This document shows positions 42,006-49,239 of a DNA stretch of 49,239 nucleotides, piece by piece. Source of the DNA: an uncultured Lachnospiraceae bacterium (GTDB lineage: Bacteria > Bacillota > Clostridia > Lachnospirales > Lachnospiraceae); assembly GCA_910579805.1 (NCBI GenBank), contig CAJTWM010000026.1:1-49239 (forward strand), in the 5' to 3' direction. The position numbers and the translations under genes are program-made. Position 1 is the first letter of the stretch. Each line of letters begins with the position of its first letter. The notes below the pieces were generated by a model. That model did not search any database and was not told the origin of the DNA. It saw only the letters and a list, made by a program, of their open reading frames with translations.

Positions 42006-43079
42006 ATGAAGAGAATAGGTATGCTGACGAGCGGCGGAGACTGTCAGGCTTTGAATGCGGCGATGCGAGGGGTGGTAAAATGTCTTTCTTACAGTAAGGA
42101 GGATGTAGAGATTTACGGATTTTTAGACGGATACAGAGGTCTGATCTACAGTGACTTCCGTATGCTTACCGGAGCGGACTTTTCGGGTATTCTTACGAAA
42201 GGCGGAACGATCCTCGGAACAAGCAGGACGCCGTTTAAATTGATAAGGGAACCGGATGAAAACGGTTTGGATAAAGTAGAAGCCATGAAGCAGAACTACT
42301 ATAAGCTGAAACTGGATTGTCTCGTGATCCTTGGCGGAAACGGTACGCACAAGACGGCGAATCTGCTCCGTCAGGAAGGCTTGAACGTAGTTACCCTGCC
42401 TAAGACGATTGATAACGATTTGTGGGGAACGGACATGACCTTCGGTTTCCAAAGCGCCATAGATATTGCTACGGATGCGATCGACTGTATCCATACCACG
42501 GCAGCTTCCCACGGACGTGTGTTTATTGTAGAAGTGATGGGGCATAAAGTAGGATGGCTTACGTTGAATGCAGGTATGGCCGGAGGAGCCGACATTATTT
42601 TGATTCCTGAAATACCATATGACATAGATAAAGTGGTAGAGGCGATAGAGACCAGACAGAAGAGAGGCAGCCGCTTTACGATCCTTGCAGTTGCAGAAGG
42701 TGCGATATCCAAGCAGGATGCAAAGCTTTCCAAGAAAGAATATAAAGAAAAGTTAAAAAATACGCCGTATCCGTCCGTTTCCTATGAGATTGCGGCTCAG
42801 ATCCAGAAAAAAACCGGACAGGAAGTAAGGGTAACGGTGCCGGGACATACCCAGAGGGGCGGCAGTCCGTGTCCGTACGATCGTGTATTTGCAAGCAGGC
42901 TTGGTTCGGAAGCAGGAAAGATGATCTTAAAAGGCGAATATGGATTTATGGTCGGATACCGCAACCGTGAGATCGTAAAAGTACCTTTGGAAGAAGTAGC
43001 GGGCAAACTGAAAATGGTTGCTCCGGACGCCACCATTGTGAAAGAAGCAAAAATGTTAGGCATCAGTTTTGGCGACTAA
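42006..43079 (+). CDS. 6-phosphofructokinase family enzyme, GGNG/K-type active site
   Basis: A 357-residue PFK-family enzyme (fructose 6-phosphate to fructose 1,6-bisphosphate). The fold markers are GMLTSGGDCQALNAAMRGVV, GGTILGTSRTPF, LPKTIDNDL with the catalytic Asp, EVMGHKVGWL and VPGHTQRGGSPCPYDRVFAS. At the phosphate-donor site it has GGNGT (Asn112, Gly113) instead of GGDGS, and Lys133 instead of Gly in P(G/K)TIDND. Gly at the first position usually means ATP and Lys at the second is usual in pyrophosphate enzymes, so donor specificity is uncertain. AAGGAGGG precedes the ATG. It is followed 18 bases later by dnaX. Confidence 0.9.
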   Translation: MKRIGMLTSGGDCQALNAAMRGVVKCLSYSKEDVEIYGFLDGYRGLIYSDFRMLTGADFSGILTKGGTILGTSRTPFKLIREPDENGLDKVEAMKQNYYKLKLDCLVILGGNGTHKTANLLRQEGLNVVTLPKTIDNDLWGTDMTFGFQSAIDIATDAIDCIHTTAASHGRVFIVEVMGHKVGWLTLNAGMAGGADIILIPEIPYDIDKVVEAIETRQKRGSRFTILAVAEGAISKQDAKLSKKEYKEKLKNTPYPSVSYEIAAQIQKKTGQEVRVTVPGHTQRGGSPCPYDRVFASRLGSEAGKMILKGEYGFMVGYRNREIVKVPLEEVAGKLKMVAPDATIVKEAKMLGISFGD

Positions 43080-43097
43080 AGGAAATGAGGAAGGATT

Positions 43098-44660
43098 ATG
43101 TCTTATACAGCCCTTTACCGGAAATTTCGTCCCGATCATTTTGAGGATGTAAAAGGACAGGAGCATATCGTTACAACATTAAAAAACCAAATAAAGGCTG
43201 ACCGTATCGGACATGCATATTTATTTTGCGGTACGAGGGGTACCGGAAAGACGACAATAGCAAAGATTTTTGCAAAAGCGGTAAATTGTGAAAACCCTTC
43301 TGAGGGCAGTCCCTGTGGGGAATGCCCTACCTGCAGGGCGATCGCGGCGGGCGCCAGTATGAATGTCATAGAGATCGACGCGGCGTCCAATAACAGTGTG
43401 GATAATATAAGGGAGATTGTGGATGAGGTTTCCTATTCTCCGGCAGAAGGTAAATTTAAAGTTTATATCATTGATGAAGTTCATATGCTTTCTATAGGCG
43501 CCTTTAACGCTTTGTTAAAAACATTGGAAGAACCGCCTTCTTATGTTATATTTATATTGGCGACGACAGAGACGCATAAGATACCGATTACGATATTATC
43601 CAGATGTCAGCGCTATGATTTTAAAAGGATTACGGTAGATACGATTGCAGACCGGCTCAAAGAGCTGATGGAGTCAGAGCAGGTTTCAGTTGAAGAAAAG
43701 GCCATCCGCTATGTGGCAAAAGCGGCGGATGGTTCTTTGCGTGATGCCTTAAGCCTGCTCGATCAATGTATTGCTTTTCATTTCGGCCAGCAGCTTACTT
43801 ACGATAAAGTGCTGGAAGTGTTGGGAGCGGTAGACGTTGGCGTATTCAGCCGCCTTCTTAGAAACGTTCTGGACAGGGACGTAAAAGGCTGCATTGAATT
43901 ACTGGAGGAAGTGATCATACAAGGGCGCGAGCTGACACAGTTTGTTACGGATTTCACATGGTATCTTAGAAATCTGCTTTTGACCAAAACGTCGGACCAT
44001 ATAGAAGATGTGGTAGATATGTCCAGTGAAAATCTGGAAAGAATAAAAGAAGAAGCCGAAATGACGGAAATGGAGATCATTATGCGCTATATCCGGATTT
44101 TTTCGGAATTGTCGGGGCAGTTGAAATATTCCGCCAATAAACGCATACTTACCGAGATAGCGTTGATCAAACTGTGTAAACCGGAAATGGAAACGACGAA
44201 GGATTCTCTTTTAGACCGCATCTGTGGGATCGAAGAAAAATTAGAAAGAGGAATAGCCGTTGCCGTTCCGGCGCCCAGAGACGCGGTCGGGCAGGAACCG
44301 GTACTGCAAAAGGAGCGGCCGTCTCTTCCCAAGGCGGTACCGGAAGAGGTCCAGCAGATCGTGAACCGATGGGGAGGGATCATAGCCGCCTGTCCCCAGC
44401 CTTTAAAAACCTATATAAAGGGGGCGCGCCTGAGCCTTGGCGGAGATAATAAGCTAATGCTTGTTTTGGAGGACGGGATAGCCATGGACTATCTGAGTAA
44501 GCAGCCGGAAAACAAACAATTATTAGAGCAGATTATTTCACAGTCCATTGAAAAAGAAGTAGAGGTAACCCTGCAGAGCGTGGGGGGTACGAAAGAGTTT
44601 GAGGAAAATTATGTCGATCTGTCCCAGATCATCCATATGGAGATTGAGGAAGAAGAATAG
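43098..44660 (+). CDS. dnaX: DNA polymerase III subunits gamma/tau
   Basis: A 520-residue clamp-loader ATPase. Markers are MSYTALYRKFRPDHFEDVKG QEHIV, Walker A FCGTRGTGKTT, the zinc module C...CGECPTC, DEVHMLSIGAFNALLKTLEE PP, sensor 1 LATTETHKIP and the SRC motif ILSRCQRYDFKR. The C-terminal part holds domain III and a short tau-like tail. It loads the beta clamp at the replication fork. Conserved order dnaX-ybaB-recR follows. AGGAAGG precedes the ATG. Confidence 0.95.
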   Translation: MSYTALYRKFRPDHFEDVKGQEHIVTTLKNQIKADRIGHAYLFCGTRGTGKTTIAKIFAKAVNCENPSEGSPCGECPTCRAIAAGASMNVIEIDAASNNSVDNIREIVDEVSYSPAEGKFKVYIIDEVHMLSIGAFNALLKTLEEPPSYVIFILATTETHKIPITILSRCQRYDFKRITVDTIADRLKELMESEQVSVEEKAIRYVAKAADGSLRDALSLLDQCIAFHFGQQLTYDKVLEVLGAVDVGVFSRLLRNVLDRDVKGCIELLEEVIIQGRELTQFVTDFTWYLRNLLLTKTSDHIEDVVDMSSENLERIKEEAEMTEMEIIMRYIRIFSELSGQLKYSANKRILTEIALIKLCKPEMETTKDSLLDRICGIEEKLERGIAVAVPAPRDAVGQEPVLQKERPSLPKAVPEEVQQIVNRWGGIIAACPQPLKTYIKGARLSLGGDNKLMLVLEDGIAMDYLSKQPENKQLLEQIISQSIEKEVEVTLQSVGGTKEFEENYVDLSQIIHMEIEEEE

Positions 44661-44699
44661 CCATAGCGAAAAATATAAAAGCAGAAATGGAGGATAACA

Positions 44700-45053
44700 A
44701 TGGCAAAACGCGGAGGATTTCCGGGCGGAGGAATGCCGGGGAACATGAACAATCTTATGAAACAGGCACAGAGGATGCAGCGCCAGATGGAAGAAAACCA
44801 AAAAGAATTGGAAGAGAAGGAGTTTTCTGCCAAAGCAGGAGGCGGCGCGGTTGAGGTGACTGTTACCGGTAAGAAAGAAGTTACGAAAGTGAAACTTGCG
44901 GAGGAGGTCGTAGATCCCGATGATGTTGAGATGCTGGAGGATCTGATCATGGCGGCCACAAATGAGGCGCTCCGTTTAGCAGAGGAAGCAAATGCGGAGA
45001 TCATGAATAAGATGGCAGGAGGATTAGGTTTAGGAGGAGGCTTTCCGTTCTAA
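44700..45053 (+). CDS. ybaB: YbaB/EbfC nucleoid-associated protein
   Basis: A 117-residue DNA-binding protein with the family pattern MNNLMKQAQRMQRQMEENQK, GGGAVEVTVTGKKEVTKVKL, DPDDVEMLEDLIMAATNEAL and a Gly-rich end GGLGLGGGFPF. It is found between dnaX and recR in most bacteria and overlaps recR by one base (TAATG), which implies translational coupling. GGAGG precedes the ATG. Confidence 0.95.
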   Translation: MAKRGGFPGGGMPGNMNNLMKQAQRMQRQMEENQKELEEKEFSAKAGGGAVEVTVTGKKEVTKVKLAEEVVDPDDVEMLEDLIMAATNEALRLAEEANAEIMNKMAGGLGLGGGFPF

Positions 45054-45649
45054 TGGAATTATACAGTGGGCATATAAACCGGTTGATAGAAGAATTGGCG
45101 GCGCTTCCGGGAATAGGTTCCAAGTCGGCGCAAAGGCTTGCCTTTCATCTTATCAATATGCCGCAGGACCGGGTCAATAAGCTTGCGGCGGCCATTGTAG
45201 ATGCAAAGGCGAATGTAAAGAACTGTAAGGAATGCTATACTCTGACGGACAAAGAAATATGTCCGGTCTGTGCAAACCAAAAACGGAATCACGGTTTGAT
45301 CATGGTAGTCGAAAACACAAGAGACATGACGGCTTATGAAAGAACCGGAAAATATGAGGGAGTGTATCATGTGCTTCATGGTGCGATCTCGCCCATGCTG
45401 GGGATCGGACCGAACGATATTAAATTAAAAGAACTGATGCACAGGTTAGAAGGAGACATAGAGGAAGTGATCATTGCCACCAATTCCAGTTTGGAAGGAG
45501 AAACAACGGCAATGTATATCAGCAAACTGATCAAACCAACCGGAGTGAAAGTAACAAGGATCGCGAGCGGCGTACCAGTGGGAGGAGATTTGGAATACAT
45601 TGATGAAGTGACTCTGCTGCGGGCACTGGAGGGACGGGTAGAGTTATGA
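45053..45649 (+). CDS. recR: Recombination protein RecR
   Basis: A 198-residue recombination mediator: helix-hairpin-helix LIEELAALPGIGSKSAQRLA, the C4 zinc finger CKECYTLTDKEICPVCANQ, a Toprim segment GLIMVVENTRDMTAYERTG and the Walker-like end GVKVTRIASGVPVGGDLEYI DEVTLLRALEGR. It acts with RecO/RecF to load RecA on gaps. The start ATG overlaps the ybaB stop. GC-rich alternating hairpins follow it. Confidence 0.96.
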   Translation: MELYSGHINRLIEELAALPGIGSKSAQRLAFHLINMPQDRVNKLAAAIVDAKANVKNCKECYTLTDKEICPVCANQKRNHGLIMVVENTRDMTAYERTGKYEGVYHVLHGAISPMLGIGPNDIKLKELMHRLEGDIEEVIIATNSSLEGETTAMYISKLIKPTGVKVTRIASGVPVGGDLEYIDEVTLLRALEGRVEL

Positions 45650-45654
45650 CGCAG

Positions 45655-45773
45655 GTCAGGCGGCCAGCGCCGCCATAAATGGCGCTGGGAAGACAGAAAA
45701 TCAGATAATTTACTTACAAGTTTGCGTCTGCGCGGTATCCGCAAACTTATAGGAGAAGACAACCGCGCAGAAA
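45655..45773 (+). other. Structured intergenic RNA candidate (competing stems, possible pseudoknot)
   Basis: Upstream part: CCAGCGCC (45664-45671) pairs with GGCGCTGG (45681-45688), competing with GGCGGC/GCCGCC. Downstream part: AAGTTTGCG (45718-45726) pairs with CGCAAACTT (45740-45748). The loop sequence TCTGCGCGGT (45727-45736) pairs over 10 bp with ACCGCGCAGA (45762-45771), just before the RBS of the galM-like gene. The second pair crosses the first, so the two stems form either an H-type pseudoknot or two exclusive folds. Because no bases separate the 5' arms, exclusive folds are easier sterically. A role in termination after recR or in control of the next gene is inferred. Confidence 0.55.
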
Positions 45774-45784
45774 CGAGGAAAGAT

Positions 45785-46825
45785 ATGGTAGGAGAAAAAC
45801 AATTATTCGGAACAACGAAGGACGGAAAAGAAGTATATTTGTATACATTGGAAAATAAAAACGGAATGAAAGCCGTAGTTATGAATTACGGCGCAATTTT
45901 GGTCAGACTTTTTGTGCCGGATCAAAACGGTAAATCCGAGGATGTAGTATTAGGTTACGATAAATTAGAACAATATTTTGGAAACGGATGCTTTTTCGGG
46001 GCAACGATCGGACCCAACGGAAACCGTATTTCGAATGCGGCCTTTGAACTGGATGGGGTTACTTATAAGCTGGCAGTGAACGACGGACCCAATAATCTGC
46101 ACAGCCATGACGAACTTGGATATCATAAGCAGGTATGGAACGTTGAAACTACGGACGACAGCGTGATCTTTTTGCTGGATGTGAAGGACGGAGTAATGGG
46201 ATTTCCCGGAAATAAAAAGAATACAGTGACCTATACGTTGACAGAAGACAATGAATTAAAGATCCATTATACGATCACATCGGATAAAAAGACAATTTTA
46301 AATCCAACCAATCATACATATTTCAATTTAAGAGGAGAAGGGAACGGCGATATTTTGAACCATAAACTGCAATTTACGGCTCAAAAATATGTACCGGTAG
46401 TCGCAGGCGCAATTCCTACCGGCGAGCTTGCGGACGTTGAAGGCACGCCGATGGATTTCAGAACGGTAAAAAAAGTAGGAAAAGAGATAGAAGCTGATTT
46501 TGAACAGTTGGCATTAACGAACGGATACGACCACAATTGGGTCATCGATAATTGGAACGGGTCGCAGCAGCTCTGCGCAACGGTAGAGGAAGAAGAAAGC
46601 GGCAGAAAAATGTATGTATATACGGATCTGCCTGGATTTCAATTTTATGCGGGAAACGGCATTGGCGATGAGCAGGGTAAAAACGGGCATGTTTATACAA
46701 AACGGAGCGGACTCTGCCTTGAAACACAGTTTTTCCCTAACAGCGCTAATGAACCGTCATTTCCCAGCGCAGTATTCGGACCGGAAAAACCTTATGAATC
46801 AACAACAATTTATCGCTTTGAATAA
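45785..46825 (+). CDS. galM: Aldose 1-epimerase (galactose mutarotase)
   Basis: A 346-residue cytoplasmic mutarotase interconverting alpha and beta anomers of hexoses such as galactose. Markers are MNYGAILVRLFVPDQNG, GATIGPNGNRISNAAF, NNLHSH, the catalytic-His segment LNPTNHTYFNL, GYDHNWV and the catalytic-Glu segment SGLCLETQFFPNS. The ATG at 45785 with GAGGAAAG upstream is preferred over a TTG in the same frame at 45722, which lies inside the structured leader. No other gal gene is near. Confidence 0.93.
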   Translation: MVGEKQLFGTTKDGKEVYLYTLENKNGMKAVVMNYGAILVRLFVPDQNGKSEDVVLGYDKLEQYFGNGCFFGATIGPNGNRISNAAFELDGVTYKLAVNDGPNNLHSHDELGYHKQVWNVETTDDSVIFLLDVKDGVMGFPGNKKNTVTYTLTEDNELKIHYTITSDKKTILNPTNHTYFNLRGEGNGDILNHKLQFTAQKYVPVVAGAIPTGELADVEGTPMDFRTVKKVGKEIEADFEQLALTNGYDHNWVIDNWNGSQQLCATVEEEESGRKMYVYTDLPGFQFYAGNGIGDEQGKNGHVYTKRSGLCLETQFFPNSANEPSFPSAVFGPEKPYESTTIYRFE

Positions 46826-46877
46826 AGCTACGGCATAAAACGGCGCTTGGCGGGCAGCGAAGGAATGGATGGTATAA

Positions 46878-48119
46878 ATGTCTGATATAAGAAGCTACAT
46901 GAAATATAAAGAACAGCGGACAAAAAACGAACTTATGCGTCAAGAGGGTAAAGCGAAAAGTAAAGCGGCAGATAAAGATTACAAGGTTAAAATACGGGAA
47001 CACCGTATGCGGTATTTTGGGGCGGCAGCAGCGGTCATCCTTTTAACAGTGGCGGTAAGCGTTATACTTTATGTACGGATAAAAAACAGGATTTATACTG
47101 ATTATGAGATAAGAAACAGTGTTTCCCGGGAGATGATAACGGGTACCACGGTACTAAATTTAGACGGGGCAATTTTAACATACAGTAAGGACGGCGTCAA
47201 TTGCTCCGATCTGAAGGGAACGGTTCTATGGAACCAGACTTACGAGATGCAGAACCCTATCATTGCTACAAAGGGAAAGGCGGCGGCAATTGCAGATTAT
47301 AACGGGCGGACGATCTATGTGATGAATAATCAAAGTTTCTTGGGTGAGATCAATACCAATCTTCCTATACGCAATATCGCTGTAGCAGCCAATGGGGTTG
47401 TTACTGCGGTTTTGGATGATTCGGCAGTCACATGGATCTCCCTTTATGATGCGTCGGACGGAAAAGAGCTTGGGCGTTTTAGAACAAGAATGAAAAACAG
47501 CGGATATCCGCTTACAGTCGCAATGTCGGAAAACGGTCATCTTGTGTTAGTATCCTATTTATATGTTGACAGCGGAGAAATCAAATCCAGAGTAGCATTT
47601 TATAATTTTGGGCAAGTAGGTAAAAATAAGAGCGATAATTTTGTCGGCGGTTATGATTATGCCGACAGCGTCGTACCTTATGCAGGCTTTATGAATTCTT
47701 CTACTGCCTTTGCGGTAGCGGATAACCGGATCATGTTTTATTCGGGCTCCGAAATTCCGGTCAGCGCGGTAGAGAATTTTTTTGAACAGGAAATACAGGG
47801 CGTTTATTATAATGCTAATTATGTGGGACTGGTCTTTCTTGACATAGAGGGGGAAGACAGGTATCGGATTGATATTTATAATACAAGCGGAAACAAGGTA
47901 CTCAGCAAAACCTTTGACATTGATTATAAAGATATTGTGTTCTGCAGCGATTATTTTGTAGTTTATAATGAACAAGAGTGTCTGGTATGTAATATGAACG
48001 GCATTGAAAAATATAATGGGAGCTTTAAAGATACGATTTACACACTGGTGCCGATGAAAGACGTCTCGCATTATGTGCTTATTACACAGGATGCATTACA
48101 GACTATAGAATTAAGATAA
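46878..48119 (+). CDS. DUF5711-family membrane protein
   Basis: A 413-residue protein: a charged cytoplasmic N-terminus of about 55 residues, one transmembrane helix at about 56-76 (YFGAAAAVILLTVAVSVILY), and a large extracytoplasmic beta-rich domain with repeated strands (VLNLDGAILTYSKDGVNCSD, ISLYDASDGKELGRF, IDIYNTSGNKVLSKTFDID), probably a beta-propeller. DUF5711 proteins are common in Lachnospiraceae and usually lie next to a CvpA-like gene, as here. Function unknown. Start chosen at ATG 46878. Confidence 0.85.
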   Translation: MSDIRSYMKYKEQRTKNELMRQEGKAKSKAADKDYKVKIREHRMRYFGAAAAVILLTVAVSVILYVRIKNRIYTDYEIRNSVSREMITGTTVLNLDGAILTYSKDGVNCSDLKGTVLWNQTYEMQNPIIATKGKAAAIADYNGRTIYVMNNQSFLGEINTNLPIRNIAVAANGVVTAVLDDSAVTWISLYDASDGKELGRFRTRMKNSGYPLTVAMSENGHLVLVSYLYVDSGEIKSRVAFYNFGQVGKNKSDNFVGGYDYADSVVPYAGFMNSSTAFAVADNRIMFYSGSEIPVSAVENFFEQEIQGVYYNANYVGLVFLDIEGEDRYRIDIYNTSGNKVLSKTFDIDYKDIVFCSDYFVVYNEQECLVCNMNGIEKYNGSFKDTIYTLVPMKDVSHYVLITQDALQTIELR

Positions 48120-48153
48120 CAGAGCAGCGATTGTCTACAGACAAATGGGCGTA

Positions 48154-48237
48154 GCGTGAAAAGTACTTCTAGCCGCTCATGCCAGAGGGCATTTCGCAAA
48201 GGCAGCGTGGCTGCCTTAGAAGTACTATGTTTCACGC
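48154..48237 (+). other. Three-way-junction inverted-repeat element
   Basis: The outer stem is GCGTGAAA (48154-48161) with TTTCACGC (48230-48237), plus AGTACTTCTA (48162-48171) with TAGAAGTACT (48217-48226), all perfect, with a 3-nt bulge. Inside are two hairpins: TGCC-AGAG-GGCA (48180-48191) and GGCAGC-GTG-GCTGCC (48201-48215). The whole is a closed 84-base multibranch structure in the 253-base gap between the DUF5711 and CvpA-like genes. It could be a structured RNA, a mobile miniature repeat, or a processing site. Confidence 0.6.
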
Positions 48238-48238
48238 C

Positions 48239-48265
48239 GAAAAACGCCAAAAACGGGCGTTTTTC
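48239..48265 (+). terminator. Terminator after DUF5711 gene
   Basis: GAAAAACGCC (48239-48248) pairs perfectly with GGCGTTTTTC (48256-48265); the 3' arm itself supplies the T-run. It follows the three-way element by one base. Confidence 0.75.
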
Positions 48266-48277
48266 ACACGGATTTGA

Positions 48278-48358
48278 GATTCCGCAGAGCGGAATCATGG
48301 AGGTTAGTGTGTAAAGAAATGCACTTTCAACTATTGAATTTGAGTCCGCCCAAGCGGA
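48278..48358 (+). other. Two further hairpins before the CvpA-like gene
   Basis: GATTCCGC-AGA-GCGGAATC (48278-48296) is a perfect 8-bp stem. TCCGC-CCAA-GCGGA (48345-48358) is a 5-bp stem ending 14 bases before the CvpA-like ATG. They lie after the terminator, so they belong to the leader of the next gene, if that has its own promoter. Confidence 0.45.
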
Positions 48359-48372
48359 TATGGGGTATAAAA

Positions 48373-48852
48373 ATGAATTATTTACTGATATTGATTATTC
48401 TGGCTTTTATATGGCGGATGTCAGTGGGATATAAGCATGGAATGGTAAAAGAATTAAAAGCGTTTCTTTCTTTTCTTGTATCGGCATTTTCCATTGTTCT
48501 TATTTGTAAAACCATAAGTGCATATTTAAATGAAAACGGAATGTCTATGTTTGTATCCATTCTGTTGCTGATTATTTTGGGGATCGGATTTAAAATTTTA
48601 AAATTGGTATTTTTTTCCGCGGAGACTATTGCCAGACTTCCGGTAATTCATTTGGCGGATAAAGTATTGGGGATCGTTATGGGAGCTATAGAAATCATCG
48701 CCGTATCATGGGCATTTTTTCTTGTGCTGGATATGCTGGATCACTTTCACTTGGGCATATTTGCAAAAATGGCGGCGGCATACATAAAGGACAGCAATTT
48801 TCTGACATATCTATATACTAATAATCTTTTTAGAAAACTACTCGAGCATTAA
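48373..48852 (+). CDS. CvpA-family membrane protein
   Basis: A 159-residue protein with four hydrophobic helices: MNYLLILIILAFIWRMSVGY KHGMVKELKAFLSFLVSAFS is the CvpA start, with the conserved (G/K)-x-x-x-G-(F/M)-V-K-E. ILLLIILGIGFKILKLVFFS and LADKVLGIVMGAIEIIAVSW follow. CvpA-like proteins are linked to colicin V production and envelope integrity. The ATG at 48373 is used; the longer frame from 48274 covers hairpins and has no RBS. Confidence 0.82.
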   Translation: MNYLLILIILAFIWRMSVGYKHGMVKELKAFLSFLVSAFSIVLICKTISAYLNENGMSMFVSILLLIILGIGFKILKLVFFSAETIARLPVIHLADKVLGIVMGAIEIIAVSWAFFLVLDMLDHFHLGIFAKMAAAYIKDSNFLTYLYTNNLFRKLLEH

Positions 48853-48939
48853 AGAGGCGTTTCTTCCTGTGGATTGCTTACACCGCCATACGTGATATGG
48901 TGTGAAACAGGTATTTATTAAAATAGGAAAAGCTGCGGA

Positions 48940-49119
48940 AAAATGCTGAAAAATGGATGAGAAAAATGTACGGAAAAATGTAGAAAAAAGCTGTTGACAA
49001 ATATGAATCCGGTGTGCTAATATAAAAGTCCACCGCGTAAACAGCGGCACGGCATTCCGAAGAAAAAATGGAAAAAGCCAAAAAAACCTGTTGACAAATA
49101 AAAAGATGTATGCTATGAT
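48940..49119 (+). promoter_or_regulatory. Tandem consensus promoters behind phased A-tracts (stable-RNA type)
   Basis: P1: TTGACA (48994-48999), 18 bp, TAATAT (49018-49023). P2: TTGACA (49091-49096), 17 bp, TATGAT (49114-49119). Upstream, GGAAAAATG/GAAAAATG units recur every 11-14 bases from about 48934 to 48990, as in an UP element with bent DNA. No protein gene starts in the remaining 120 bases. Two strong promoters followed by a structured leader are usual for rRNA or tRNA operons; the target lies off the right edge. From 48853 to 48940 nothing else is recognised. Confidence 0.65.
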
Positions 49120-49180
49120 AAATGAGTTGCGTCCGAGAGAAAAGATACAGCAGGAACAGCAAAAAAAGCAGGAGGACTCC

Positions 49181-49211
49181 GGTCCCCTACAGGTGAAAGC
49201 CCTGACGGACC
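49181..49211 (+). other. Stem-loop in the leader after the tandem promoters
   Basis: GGTCC (49181-49185) pairs with GGACC (49207-49211), enclosing CAGG/CCTG with loop TGAAAGC. It lies about 55 bases after the expected P2 start. It is probably part of a stable-RNA leader. I could not match it to a known riboswitch core. Confidence 0.35.
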
Positions 49212-49239
49212 TTGACAAATAAACAGTAATGCAACCCTG

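Noticed and set aside
49212..49239. Third TTGACA promoter at the right edge
   Set aside because: The bases at the -10 distance (CCCTG) do not fit, and the window ends there.
1..49239. CRISPR array
   Set aside because: No regularly spaced repeats of 24-40 bases with unique spacers were seen anywhere.

Overview
The window looks like the chromosome of a spore-forming member of the Clostridia, most likely Lachnospiraceae. The support is spmA and spmB, a SpoIID/LysM peptidoglycan protein, a clostridial-type BioB/BioY pair, the dnaX-ybaB-recR cluster, a DUF5711 gene, moderate GC with GGAGG-type ribosome binding sites, and several methyl-accepting chemotaxis proteins. This is inference from gene content; no taxonomic marker gene is present.

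Layout. 1-2.2 kb is mobile-DNA debris: a MATE exporter running off the left edge, a frameshifted acetyltransferase, an IS110-type transposase tail inserted in a second MATE gene, and a truncated helix-turn-helix gene. 2.4-4.1 kb is a bioY-bioB unit on the minus strand with a BirA-type operator over its promoter. 4.26-4.90 kb is spmA. 4.9-14.3 kb is an AT-rich accessory island: remnants of IS1182-, IS110- and DDE-type transposases, the tail of a large serine recombinase, two decayed extra copies of the spmA 3' end, and several defence-like genes. The defence-like genes are a HEPN-like protein, an ATPase plus nuclease-like pair between imperfect direct repeats, and an AAA-ATPase/PD-(D/E)XK protein. 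14.3-19.3 kb holds a TetR regulator with its operators, an MFS exporter and a three-gene osmoprotectant-type ABC importer. After one chemoreceptor, spmB appears at 21.8 kb. spmA and spmB are usually adjacent, so about 17 kb separates the pair here.

22-32.5 kb carries an MgtC-like protein, an AEC transporter, a MarR regulator, a DUF885 metallopeptidase-like protein, a sugar-binding lipoprotein paired with a hybrid histidine kinase, and a P-loop kinase paired with an ECF S-component. 32.6-38.2 kb holds a SpoIID/PG-binding/LysM protein, then an SDR-TetR pair and an oleate hydratase with an unusual N-terminal extension. 38.4-41.7 kb has two more chemoreceptors, then a tRNA-Ser(CGA). 42-48.9 kb is core: a phosphofructokinase with a non-standard active site, dnaX, ybaB, recR, galM-like, DUF5711 and a CvpA-like protein. 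The window ends in two consensus promoters behind phased A-tracts, which look like the front of a stable-RNA operon lying off the right edge.

The most interesting non-gene signals are two structured intergenic regions (45.66-45.77 kb with mutually exclusive or pseudoknotted stems, and 48.15-48.36 kb with a three-way junction plus further hairpins) and the repeated spmA tails. The best candidate for an undescribed system is the ATPase/nuclease-like pair at 8.4-10.4 kb.
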